NCBI GenBank assembly: GCA_903632075.3
Contig: CAHIKZ030000253.1
Coordinates: 684,001-748,000 of the forward strand
DNA from: Acanthosepion pharaonis
Lineage: Eukaryota; Mollusca; Cephalopoda; Sepiida; Sepiidae
DNA length: 64,000 bases
Direction: 5' to 3'
The stretch's first letter is position 1. Each line of letters starts with the position of its first letter. This document shows, piece by piece, positions 22,271 to 32,940 of this stretch. The notes under the pieces are model-generated. The model worked only from the letters and a program-made list of their open reading frames with translations, ran no database searches and was not told the DNA's origin. The position numbers and the translations under genes are program-made.

Positions 22271-22489
22271 AATTAGGATTATTTCAATGGTGATTATTTA
22301 TTACAAAAAAAAAATATAGACACTTAGAGAAATTACCAAATTCAAATGTTGCTTAATTAATTTGTGTTACTGGATTTTCTCTGACTAATAAACATTCTTA
22401 CCTCTATCCTGCATTGGAGAATAAATTGTAGTTAAACTATTAATATAATTCTCCTCCTCCTTCTTCTTCTTCAAGATGTGCGTTTTCAT

Positions 22490-22910
22490 GGCTTTTCACA
22501 ATTCCTGTCCTTTGTAGCTCTTATTAATGTTTGTCTTTTCGCTATCTCTCCTAATCCATGTTCTAGCAACATAAGCTCGTTAGTTAGGCTATGAGCTGAT
22601 TCCGTCCCCCCCTCTTGCATTCAGTACTTCAGTATGTTCCTTGTGAGTGTCAAATTTTCCAAGCTCTCTTTCATCATTATGCGCCCTCTAAATTTCACTT
22701 TTTGTTTCCATTTTCTCTAAAACATCGCCATTGCTCCATGGTATTCTCACCATCTGTAGAAACATATTTCTGCTGCTCCAAGACTGTTCTTCATTCTTTG
22801 ATGACAGCGTCCAGTATTCACTATCATATAGGAAGACCGATATTACATAACACATTGTTAAATGAGTGTGCATTTTCTGTCTATATTTCTGAGGTATTAT
22901 GTACATTATT
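22490..22910 (-). pseudogene. RTE-like LINE: RT C-terminal region and tail
   Basis: Minus-strand reading from 22906: VFLYDSEYWTLSSKNEEQ (family llYGsEtWtlxkxxexrl), MFLQMVRIPWSNGDVLEKM (family w-yRRMLRIpWtdxxxNeeVL), then in other frames ELGKFDTH and LIRATKDRNCE. This is the same tail family as at 14970, extended further upstream to the conserved YG-x-E-x-W motif. It contains frameshifts and a stop. No RT catalytic core is present. Confidence 0.7.
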
Positions 22911-23094
22911 TACATTATTCGAACTATTGTTCTCATTTTAGTCGCCATATTTATTACAACGTTTCGGCAGTTGTACGCTCCGACCTTCTTCAGGTGGTTG
23001 GAATGTCGAAATGAACCCTTTATTTCGCTCACTGGGGTAGACTGTTCTAGTTCCACGTGCCATGTTTAATGGATGTCAGTTATCAGTTATCTCT

Positions 23095-23215
23095 TGTTAA
23101 TTTCCCTTTGAAAGTTCTCCACTGCCTTAACCGAGTATTGAACTCACACTCTTTGACTTCTGTCACTGGATCTAACCAACGCCTTTATCCACTGTGTCCT
23201 TAAGGACATCTGTGT
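23095..23215 (-). repeat. tRNA-derived SINE head
   Basis: On the minus strand GTGGATAAAGGCGTTGG (23193-23177) resembles an A box and GAGTTCAATACTC (23145-23133) a B box, spaced as in tRNA. The cloverleaf is incomplete. It lies about 180 bp from a second SINE in the same orientation. Confidence 0.55.
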
Positions 23216-23394
23216 ATGAATTTATGGGTATTATAAACCTAATGTCTCAGCACAAATTTTTTACCAGAGCTCATACTGAAATTTTTGCTGTTGTCATTTC
23301 ATGATTTTACCAGAGCTCATATTACAATTTTTGTTGTTATTATTGCTTTTCTCTGGCACTCCTTATTAGTGGTTCGCATATTGTATTCATTTCT

Positions 23395-23643
23395 ATGCTT
23401 GGTCGGCTCAGGAGATTTTTGTGGCCTAGCATATGTGCTGATTCCTTAAGTTTACGAATTTCCTAAGGGTTCCGTCTACACAATTTCCATCACAAGGCTT
23501 GGGTCAACCCGTGGTATTTTTCAGACATTTTCGCCTCCTCCAGACCGATAACATCAAGGAGTCACATTCTTGACAAATCGAACATGGTGAGGATCTCATG
23601 GTTAGGAAGCAGACGTTCTAACCACTTGGCCACATGCCCATAA
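23395..23643 (-). repeat. tRNA-derived SINE (cephalopod/mollusc-style tail)
   Basis: The minus strand begins GGGCATGTGGCCAAGTGGTT (A box) at about 23640, followed by a tRNA-like stem and a B-box-like GTTCGATTTG (23584-23575). The body ends with an AAGCCTTGTGATGGA, TGTGTAGACGGAA block (about 23508-23470). The AAGCCTTGTGA ... GTAGACGGAA style of tail is one I associate with mollusc and especially cephalopod SINEs. That association is from memory. Promoter boxes plus tail make a SINE more likely than a tRNA pseudogene. Confidence 0.7.
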
Positions 23644-25128
23644 GGGAGAATGAAGGAAAACGCCAATTGACAGTATAATAATAAAATAGCTGTGGATAAA
23701 CAATACTGAACCGGGTTATGCTTTACTTTATGTTGTAGAAATATAAGCAACGAAGTGACTTATTCACAAGTGACAAACTTCTAAATTCTTGTTGACATTC
23801 TACGATTCTAATGACTCGTGAAAGAGTTTTGTAAATTCTAAGAATATGTTTTCTAGTTCTCGGAATTCTAATCAATTTGATATTTTAATATCAGTAGAAA
23901 AAAGACATTCTCCACATTGGGGACCGCAAAGTTATTGATTGTGTTTCGGAAAAAAGAATTGCATTTTCAACCTCCAATGTCAATAAGTTGTATTATTCCC
24001 TTACCATAAGAAACTTATCAAATTTCTTCCTTCTCGAAGTTTTTATATATTTTCTTTGTTTAAACAAGTTCAACTTGCTAAGCTATCATAACTATTTACC
24101 ATAAAAGAAATTATTTTGTTTTTGGATGATGTATTATTGGGTTAAGTATTTTATCTCTCAAAAAGTCACGCAATTTTACACAGTAACTCAACATGTTTCG
24201 CTTCCAATTACAAAATATTAAATTGCGTAAATGTATTTCTACTTTCTGAAAAATTCTCTTTCTAGTTATATACATTACACATATATAATAGGATCAAGTA
24301 AACATTTTCCCTTTTGAAAAAGCAACAATCTTATTTAAGTTATATTATTACACTCTTTATCAACATTTGGTATTTCTTGAATAATAAATATGGAAACAAT
24401 ATACTGGACTTATTTATTTGAATAACTGCCTGAATATAATGTATGACATTCCTCTTCAAATAAGTTTGTTCCGCCATATAGTCGTGTGTATGTCATCCTC
24501 TTTCGAAGACTTATTGTTGCTTAATAATCTTAGTTTCGGGCAAAATAAGGCAATCCTTTCATTTTTCTATGGACACAAATAAATCTAATTTGGTTTTGAT
24601 TCAATTTCATTCTGTGTATTCCTAATTATGAAATGTCGATATGTCTGGATATACTGCCAGAAAATAAAATTGCAACAGCTTCACTATTTTTCAATCTTCT
24701 CAAGAGTAAATGTACAGGTATTAGAGACTAACTAGTGAAAATGGTCGTCTATACAGATCAATAAGTACAAATATTATATTATAGATGTGCCATCAGTTAA
24801 TATACTATATGTATTCCTTGGCGGTTAACAAGGTCTTTACTATCGTGTATCATTGTACAAATGTCAATGATTATCTTGCAAACGCTTCTTGAGTGTTTTT
24901 TTTACAACAGGGCAAGAAATGTGGTCGGGCTAACGGAACGAGTCAGGATTTGTCTCATCATATTCCATACATCATCAATGAGGGAGGGATTTAGAGATAG
25001 CGTCAGTGGGGTATTTTGTCGAACGTCTTGCAGTGAATGTCGATTAGCAAGGATATCTTATGGGGGAGGATATTATCTTGCTGGACAAGCGTATCATTAT
25101 TATGTTGCATGAAAGAGGTTGAATAATG

Positions 25129-25130
<2 letters not shown>
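23644..25130. other. Unassigned AT-rich DNA
   Basis: Nothing recognisable. An 83-codon frame at 24861-25112 has no known similarity. Confidence 0.55.

Positions 25131-25211
<81 letters not shown>
25131..25211. repeat. (TA)n, about 40 units
   Basis: Uninterrupted TA dinucleotide tract, the longest in the window together with 40497-40562. Confidence 0.97.
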
Positions 25212-25214
<3 letters not shown>

Positions 25215-26440
25215 GCTGTCCAACAATGCCTATAGAAAATAAAACAAAAGGCAAGTAAGAGTTTAACATTGGACAACTTGCGCCATGATGTCATGAGTTG
25301 GGCCCGTGTATCCTACGCAAATATATTCCTTAAGCTTACGTCGTCCATACAAATGGCCATCATTTACATGAAAGCAGAAATTACTTTCACCACAGAGGGT
25401 TATTCAGTCCCTTAGGTCACTCTCTTGAAAAACGCCTTACGCAAAAATGATTAATGGTCCGATATTCGTTGTGTGACTGAGTGTTCTTCATTCTCTTGCA
25501 TAATGGCATTCCCCTTTCTCAATGTCGAAAATTTGAAAGTTGCACTTGGGTCGTTGTTTATCTTTATCTTACTAATCTGCACTTCAACATGTAACACACA
25601 ATTATAGAAAATATTTTCATCACAGCACGTACTGTGAATAAACCCTTCGACCGCACAAGTGAATAGTCGGGGATAAAAAAAAAAAAGGAAATACATTCTG
25701 ACGAGTCTTAAGTTTACATCTCTAACTCATTTCATGGACACTGTTTTTTACAGTTTCTGTCAAACCAAGAAGTTCCCATGGGCTCAATTTTCTGCATTTT
25801 CGTTTTGCTCACCAGTTAGGTTCCCGGCTGTTTTTTTTCTCAATTTGTTTTGAAATATAAAACATTTCTTTTTGATTTGTTTTTGCTAATTCAGTCGGCT
25901 TTTGATTTTCCATTTATCACAAATGAATCTGTTTCTCCTAAATATTTATGGCTTCTTTGGTAAACAACGAAATACTTTTTCGTCTTTTTTATATTTAAGC
26001 ACAAATTACAGCATCCAGTCACTAATAGTTTAGAAATAAATTTTCTAGCCGAATCGTTGCTAGTCTCAAGAACAATTCCAATTGTACCAATCCTCTTTTA
26101 TCTTGAAATCTAGGAAGGTAGAATCAATTTATAATCGCTTCAGGATGGTGCATTCAGTTCATTGTTAAAAGAACTTTCAAATCAACTTTTCTCATTTCAC
26201 TGATTGACGAGTTACTGTCAATGAAACAATAGGAACAACTAATTTATTGATTGTTTCAATTCTATTGCGCGCATTTAGTTCACTTTCAATGAGCAACTGA
26301 AATCTTTCGTAGCTTTTTTTCTGAGTCGTGAAGACCGTCATCTACAATTATTTCGAAGTATTTATAGTTTTCTTCTGGTTCATCTTCTGTAGTCAATGTC
26401 TATTTATTGGAAGCAATATGGTGATTTTCTAAGCGTAGCT
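25212..26440. other. Unassigned AT-rich DNA
   Basis: No recognisable coding, RNA or repeat structure. The short minus-strand frame at 25451-25696 is unrecognised. Confidence 0.55.
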
Positions 26441-26560
26441 TAGATGTGAGATAAGGCTGAAAGTATGTGACATCCATTGAAGATTGAATTCATTACTATT
26501 TCGTAATTATTTAAGCGGAAAAAGCTTATTAACCATTACACCACATCAAGCTTCTCCTTT
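26440..26560 (-). repeat. Possible tRNA-derived SINE head
   Basis: The minus strand has GTGGTGTAATGGTTAA (26544-26529), a good A-box match. A weak GAATTCAATCTTC follows about 50 bp later in the place of the B box. It is more decayed than the SINEs near 23 kb. Confidence 0.35.
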
Positions 26561-27600
26561 ATCTTAACTCAATACATTTGCAATGCAAACATTTTCCTCT
26601 GATGAGTAGTGCACATGCATATTTATTCAAGTCAAATTGCATTTTTATATAATCGCTGAAGCTTTCCTATTTAATCTTATGCTGGATTGTATCATTGCAT
26701 TGAGTAAATCCTCCATTTTGATTTTGGAAGAGAGTCGCATTCATTTATCGCGATTTACTTTCCATTTCTGCCAACTTTTCAACATTTCTTTCTTTTTAGT
26801 TCAATAAGGCTCAATTTGTGTGAGATTATTGGAATACTTAGTATTCTGGGTTCATTTATTGTGGTTGTAAATCATTTTAAAATTATTTATAACTTGTCTT
26901 CTTTCATCGTCACATAGCCATTAATACATTTGGATTATTTGGTGTTTTTTTTTACATTCTGTTTGAGAATCGGCTATTTCTTTTGATTAATTTCAATTTT
27001 ATATGTTTTAAATGTTTGTGGTTGATAATATTCTGTAGAACTTTTGCTATTCTATGGTCTTACTGTAGAGTTTTTACACCTCCATATCAGGCATGTTTGT
27101 TCCGTGTTTGATGACATTTCTGGAAACATGATAGTGAAATAGGCCTCTGTGATTAGCTTGTTATCTTCCGTCATCCATTTCTCACATTTTGGCTTATCTG
27201 TGGATAGACCTGAGTATAAGAAGGCGTCATTATGAAATATCTTGTAGGAAACTTGACCCTGATTTTGTGAAAAAGTTTAAACCAGTAGCTGACATTCCAG
27301 AATGGTTTCTCTGTGGAAGACGAATCACTTGTTCATCCTGGCAACGATCAATCTGGTATGATATTTATGAGTAGACATAATATTTGCGTCTTGACCTATA
27401 TCGATAGAGGTTGCTTTCTTCGAGGTCCCATAGCTAGCACGATTATCTCTCATGACTGAAGAGCTAATTCTACTCATGAAACACGGCTATAACACCTCGG
27501 ATATCAAACCGGTATTTCTCTATCTCAGAGATGGCATGATGATATTATCCATTGAGTATATTTATAAAGAAAACCCCATGAATAAACCCTAACATCACAC
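26561..27600. other. Unassigned AT-rich DNA
   Basis: No recognisable feature. A 61-codon frame at 27189-27374 has no known similarity. A CTGAAGA ... GAAACACGG motif at about 27459-27488 resembles the hammerhead core halves but shows no matching stems. Confidence 0.5.
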
Positions 27601-27604
27601 ACAA

Positions 27605-28400
27605 ACTTTACATAGATAATGTCCTTGATAATGTGTGAGTTGTACATGTGAGTTCAATTGTCTGTATTTCTTTACGGCATGGGCTAACAGTGATCCTTTA
27701 AATGAATCTATTGTTACCTTTTTCAATCAATCCGAGGGCTCCAACCACTATTGGAATTAAGATACTTGCATTTTGATACTTTATGAAGATCTGCCATGTC
27801 AATAAGAAAGTACATTCTTTTTTCTGGTTTTGGCCATTAGCTGTGATTTTTCTGTCTGTGTGTATTGTAAAGTCCCATAAAATCCTTACAGGTCCTGTCT
27901 GTAACGAGGTATGGGTGATTTTCATACCAGTTTCTTGTAGTTTCTTTCCCGTAAAGTTTGCATATTTTCCAGTGCAGATATTGGCCCACTCTATCATGGC
28001 GAGTTTTAAAAAAAAAATGTTGTGTGCTAACGTCGTGCAACCTGATACAAGATGGTCAACTTTTTCTGGATATTTATCTTAGAATCTGCATTTGGGGCTA
28101 ATACAATTTTCAGTGCGTTTGCAGCAATAATAAAACCTTCAGTTTCAGCTTTTAACCCTAAACTATATAACCCCTGATGGGTTACGGGGTTTGCTTACAT
28201 CAGCTTTTTTGATACGGGGAAAACCATCGATCAGGAAAAGGCTTACGTTGCATCGTTTCTGCATTTGGTAGATTGTATTTGCTTTCTTTTTTAGGTTCAA
28301 TGTCAATGCATTAGGTGTAATATGGCTTATTTGCTCTTCTTCAACAACTTGAAATTCCCTTTTATTACTGAATAAAGTTTCTGTTGCATTATTATTATTA
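27605..28400 (-). pseudogene. RLE-type LINE (R2/R4/Dong-like) C-terminal relic, copy 1
   Basis: Read on the minus strand, the relic starts right after (AAT)n (28380-28410). It carries KCRF (zinc-binding Cys region), then EWANICTGKYANFTGKKL and IHTDRKITANGQ. Next come LLTWQIFIKYQN and PIVVGALGLIEKGNNRFI, then KEIQTIELTCT ending near 27609 at TAA. Better copies at 38-40 kb show that the IHTDR ... PDIV ... LIDMAVP stretch is the PD-x(n)-D restriction-like endonuclease of R2/R4-type LINEs, which cuts the target DNA. Here the PDIV block is degenerate and several stops and frameshifts are present. It is 5'-truncated at (AAT)n. Confidence 0.7.
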
Positions 28401-28410
28401 TTATTATTAG
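28380..28410. repeat. (AAT)n at the 5' junction of the RLE LINE copy
   Basis: Trinucleotide tract, ATT on the plus strand. The minus-strand LINE relic begins directly after it. Confidence 0.9.
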
Positions 28411-29056
28411 TTTTCATAATGAAACGACGTCCATGACATCTTCGAAGATATGGAATATAATTTTATGTCTGGTCGGAATCAACATCATGTTATTTTAAAT
28501 TCTCTCACCATTATAACACTCGAAGAGAATATCCATCTAGAATTTTGTGATAAAAATATATAAAAACAGATAGATGGGAAGCTACCATTAAAATAATAGC
28601 AGTAATGAAGAATTTTTCGAAACAGAGTAAATGTGATAGAAGTAAATGTGATAACAAGATGAAAGGGAACTCGTAATAAAATCAAGAGAAAGTGTGACAA
28701 TTTGGGGGTTTCTTTATTTTCTTTGAACGCAACCCCCTAGGGCTGTGTTTTTCATGCCACTCCACTATAATGAAAACTTAGATTATTAGATTTTGACACA
28801 ATGCGTCACCGCTTGAATTGGCTTCGGACACGCACGAAATCAAGTGAACTGTGAAGTATATTATCTGAATCGGATTTTATGACTGCGTTATGTGTAAAGT
28901 TTTAGATATGAATGGCCACCTGATGTCAAAAGAGAAGTGGTGTAAATGGATAAATAAAAAAATTACGAGATCAAGAGCTACTTGGACAGAAATTAAAAGT
29001 TCAGGTCGTTGGCTTATTTAAGTGGGGCAAAAAACCCTCAAATACGCCTACACACG

Positions 29057-29057
<1 letters not shown>
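28411..29057. other. Unassigned AT-rich DNA
   Basis: Nothing recognised. Confidence 0.5.
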
Positions 29058-29114
<57 letters not shown>

Positions 29115-29135
29115 AGTGTGTGTGTGTGTGTGTGT
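29058..29135. repeat. (TA)n then (TG)n
   Basis: About 20 TA units followed by about 18 TG units with small interruptions. Confidence 0.95.
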
Positions 29136-29184
29136 TTGTGTATATGAAAAACATATAGTTTTAAAGTATGCTATATTTATAGGT

Positions 29185-29310
29185 GAAAATGTTCAGTATC
29201 AGAGATAGAGGGGATATAAAACAGAAGTGGACACAGAGATCAACACTGAGCAGTGATAGCCTGTTTCATTCTTGAACGCAGTCTTCAGGAACAATATGTA
29301 TTACGTTTTG
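29185..29310 (-). repeat. Penelope-terminus-like sequence
   Basis: The minus strand carries CCTGAAGACTGCGTTCAAG then GAATGAAACAGG (about 29294-29265), and further on CTCTATCTCTGATACTGAAC (about 29216-29197). Related pairs occur on the minus strand at 45258-45395 (first motif), and the second motif lies beside the hammerhead-like motif at 44982-45080 and at 51313-51335. I infer a dispersed terminal repeat of a Penelope-like family. Confidence 0.4.
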
Positions 29311-29671
29311 TCACGACTATTTATATATGCTAGCCAATGGAGCATTATGGGTAGTAAACTCTATTGTATTATCCTAATGGTTATTGAGTGGGAGGTTAAC
29401 AGTGATCTTCTTTTTTTCATGATTTTCGTGGTTATTGAGTAGAAATAATTATGTGTCCGAATGCGGTTATTTGTAAATATTTTATAATGTTGTTTGTTAA
29501 CTTTTTATTCAATATTTATTATTGATTACTTATTTCTTGTTGCTTATTATTATTATTAGTAAATTTACTTGAGCTTACGAGTGTACCCTGATATGTTAAT
29601 TTTATTATTTATTCATTTAGATTTTTTTTATTCATTTTATATTTCGCATTGGTTTTCTTTTTTGTTTAGTT

Positions 29672-29770
29672 TAAAGTATTTACTTTGTCTAAAGTATTTA
29701 CTTTGTCTAAAGTATTTACTTTGTCTAAAGTATTTACTTTGTATAAAGTATTTACTTTGTCTAAAGTATG
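29672..29770. repeat. 18-bp minisatellite, about 5.5 units
   Basis: The unit TAAAGTATTTACTTTGTC is repeated in tandem, almost perfect. Each unit contains the near-palindrome AAAGTATTTACTTT. Because 18 is a multiple of three it keeps a frame open (repeated LKYLLC) within an ORF at 29569-29841 that I do not regard as a gene. Confidence 0.95.
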
Positions 29771-30364
29771 TTACATTATCTGCGTTGTATAAAGTGCATA
29801 TATTTGATTTTTATGACGTCATTTTACCATTTGTAAACTAAACAGATAAGATAATCAATCGTCGAAAAATTAAAATAAGCAAAAAATCAACAAAAACTAC
29901 AAATAAATAAATAAAATTAAGTACGAATGCACTCATAAGAACAAGTAAATGTAATAATAAAAAAACAACAACAAATAATGAATCAACACAAAATACAGTA
30001 AGTAAATAATAATAATAAATAATAAGTAAAAAGTTAAGAAACAGCAACAATAAAATAGCTACAAATAAAAGCATTGGATTCCAAAATGATTTCGATTCGA
30101 CCACATAAAATGGTGTATACACTGACATGCATGACATTTTGGATAGCATTTATATTCATATCATATGTGTTCTTCCTGTTTCAAATGTAGAGTTAATTGT
30201 TATATCTTAAAAGTTCAAGGATTTGACGCAAAATTTATTTCACTAATCATTCGACTGATCTAAAACGTTTTAGCGAATGCTAAATGATCTTTTTATCGTA
30301 CCAGCTTCGAGTAAGCCGTAGATAAATTCTTTGAAGGTTCTACAAACTGTTGAAATATTTAAAA
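29771..30364. other. A-rich unassigned DNA
   Basis: AAT/AAC-rich sequence. The minus-strand open frame 29838-30149 (V/L/F/Y-rich) is a composition effect. Confidence 0.55.
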
Positions 30365-30670
30365 ATTTTTCTCATAGCCTTTCTCTGGCTGATAAGAAAA
30401 ATCTAATAATTTTCTTATAGCCTTTATCAGACTGATAAGAAAAAAATATTTTCTCATAGCCTTTCACTGACTGATAAGAAAGACAATTATTTTCTTATAT
30501 CCTTGCTCTGGATAATAATAAAAAAAACACAATTATTTTCTCATAGCCTTTCTCAGATTGATAGGAAACACTCAATAATAGTTTTCTCAGATAAATAAGG
30601 CCTCCATTGTTTTCTAATAGCTTTTTCCCGGACATAATAAAGACACAATTATTTTCTTATAACCTTTATT
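30365..30670. repeat. Hairpin minisatellite, left block (about 8 units of ~40 bp)
   Basis: Units follow the pattern TTATTTTCTTATAGCC, then TTTCTCTGACTG, then ATAAGAAAGACTCAA. Each contains the inverted pair TTTCTTAT ... ATAAGAAA around a ~16-nt loop. Units are diverged (for example TTTCTCATAGCC, TTTCTTATATCC) and vary in length from about 38 to 47 bp. The array stops at the LTR-like insert and resumes after it. Confidence 0.85.
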
Positions 30671-31440
30671 TTGTGATGTCAACGAACATTCGTTGCAACT
30701 TTTGTAATGTCAGCGAATCCTCGTTGCCACTTCTGTAATGCTCTTTGTGGTAGAGATTTTGTAATCGCAGAAAGAACGATAGTAACGCCGTTGAACAATA
30801 CTGGTGTCAGACGCCTTTGTATATCACTCGCACTAATAGTACTTGCTCGATAATACTCGCTCGTAAAGTAACCACCGTATAGTGATCCGGATAGCAATCC
30901 ATATAGTGAGACATTCACTAACCGCCCCACGCGGTCGGATGTGGCACAAGGCCGAGTTTATTGTGGGGTAACCGAGCCCATAGGCTCGTCCAAAAATTCC
31001 CCGAAGACCTCGTAAAAAACGGAGTCAGGTAGCTGTGTCCGGAGACGATAATCTGCTCTTCAACAGCCTCGTCTGGGGGTCCTCTCTGTTTCGAGGCAAA
31101 TAGTTTGACCAGCACACTAAGAAGTAATCTGTATAGTGATGATATTCACTGACCGCTCCACACGGTTGGATGTGGCACAAGGCCAAGTTTATTGTGGGGT
31201 TTTTGAGCCCGTAGGCTCGAGCAAAAATTCCCCGTAGATCTCGTAAAAACGGAGTCGGGTAGCTGTCTACCACCCCAGACGAGACTCTGCTCTTTGGCAT
31301 AGCGTCGCCTGGCTTCCTCTCTACACAGAGGCAGAGAATTTGACAAGCACACTTCCGAAGTAATCCGTAAAGTGATCGTATAGTGATCACTTAGACGCCC
31401 CGCTAATTCCCATATATACATTTCCTTTACCATCACGTGA
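30671..31440 (-). mobile_element. LTR-like insert with two tandem ~240-bp repeats (possible Ty3/gypsy LTR plus leader)
   Basis: This is a GC-richer block inside the hairpin minisatellite. Two tandem ~240-bp copies (about 30900-31140 and 31141-31385) share GGATGTGGCACAAGGCC, GTTTATTGTGGGG and AAAAATTCCCCG. On the minus strand the block runs into TTACAGAAGTGGCAACGAGG (about 30747-30728). TGGCAACGAGG resembles the TGGCGACGAGG primer-binding-site style of Ty3/gypsy elements, as in the gypsy element at 58641-58658 of this window. I infer a truncated LTR plus leader. No coding region follows, because the minisatellite resumes. Open frames here are not conserved proteins. Confidence 0.4.
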
Positions 31441-31504
31441 TCTACTTATTCAAAATTGAATTGCCCGTCTTTGCTCTCTGGTGATCTGGGTTCAAACACT
31501 ATTC

Positions 31505-32940
31505 CTATATAACATTTTATCGGACAGAATTATTTTTTTTATTGTCTTTCTCTTATAATAAAGACTCCATCTTGTACTTAAAACCTGGTAGGACTGGTAA
31601 GAAAGGCTCAATTATTTTCTTATATCCTTTCTCTGGCTGATAAGAAAGAATCCATTAATCCATGCTTTTCACACACGGATAAAAAAAAAAACTCAATCAT
31701 TTTCATAGCCCTTCTCTGATTGATATGAAAGACACCCATATTTTCTTTGTAGGCATTGTCTGATGATAAGAAAGATTCACTTATTTTCTAATATCCTTTC
31801 TGGAACTGATACTAAAGTCTAAATTATTCTCTCATAGCCTTTTCCAGACTGATAAGTAACAGTCAATTATTTTCTTACAGCTTTTCTCAGTTATTTTTAA
31901 AAGCCTTTCTGAGACTGATAAGAAAGACTCAATAAGATTCTTATAGATTTTCTCTGGTGATAAGAAAGATACAATCTTTTCCTTATAACCTTTCTCTGAT
32001 AAGAAAGTCTCAATTATTTTCTTATAACGTTTTTCGAATTGATAAGACCTTATTATTTTCTGTTATCCTTTCTCTGACTGATAAAAAATATTCAATTTTT
32101 TTCTGATAGCCTTTCTCGGACGGATAAGAAATACTCTATCATTTTCTTATAGCCATTCACGGATGTATAAGAATATTGAATATTTTCGTATAGCCTTTGT
32201 CTGACTGAGAACGAAGACTCACCCATTTTCTTATATCCTTTCTCTGACTGATAAGAAAGTCGTCATTATTTTTTATAAATTTCTATTGATAAGAAAGGCT
32301 CAAATATTTTCTTATCGCCTGTCTCGAACTGATAAGAAAGACACAATTAGTTTCTTATAGACTTTCTTTGACTGATAATAAATTCTCATTTATTTTCTCA
32401 TAGCCTTTCTCGGACTGATAAAAAAATGTCACTTATTTTCTCATAGCTTTTCTGTGACTGCTCACAAAGACTCCAATATTTTCGTATAGACTTTGTCTGA
32501 CTGAGAACAAAGATTGAGTTATTTTCTTAAGACTTTCTCTGACTGAAAAGAAGGGTTCATTTAATTTCTGCTAACCTGATAAGAAATATTCTCTTATTTT
32601 CTCTGACTAATAAAAAAGAATGAATTATTTTCTTATAGCCTTTGTCAGACTAATAAGAAAGAATCGATTATTTTCTTATAGTTTTTCTTGTAGTGATATG
32701 AAAGTCTGAACTATTTTCGCATAACCTTTGCTTGACAGATGTGAATGTCTCAGTTATTTTCTTATCGCTTTTCCCCGTCTGATAGAAAGTATCAATTATT
32801 TTCTCATAGTCTTTCTCTGACTGATAAGAAAGACGCAATTATTTTTATAGTCTTTCTCGAACTAAGAAAATCTCAGTTAATTTCTAATAGTGTTTTTCTG
32901 ACTGATCAGAAGGTCTAAATTATTTTCTTTTTCAAGGTCT
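31505..32940. repeat. Hairpin minisatellite, main block (about 34 units of ~43 bp)
   Basis: This is the same degenerate unit as at 30365-30670. The conserved elements in nearly every unit are ATTTTCTTATAGCCTTTCTC and GACTGATAAGAAAGACTCA. The TTTCTTAT/ATAAGAAA inverted pair is recognisable in most units despite substitutions and length changes. No open reading frame is maintained. The flanks (from 32941) are unrelated AT-rich DNA. I know no named family with this unit. Confidence 0.9.

Noticed and set aside
22945..22992. Minus-strand CTGAAGAAGG ... CCGAAACGTTG as a hammerhead
   Set aside because: Core halves are present but stem II is only about 3 bp around a long loop and stems I and III do not form.
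27459..27488. CTGAAGAGC ... ATGAAACACGG as a hammerhead
   Set aside because: No complementary stems I or III could be found.
30365..32940. Possible CRISPR array or tandem gene array
   Set aside because: Units are contiguous and diverged, with no unique spacers, in animal-type DNA; it is a minisatellite.
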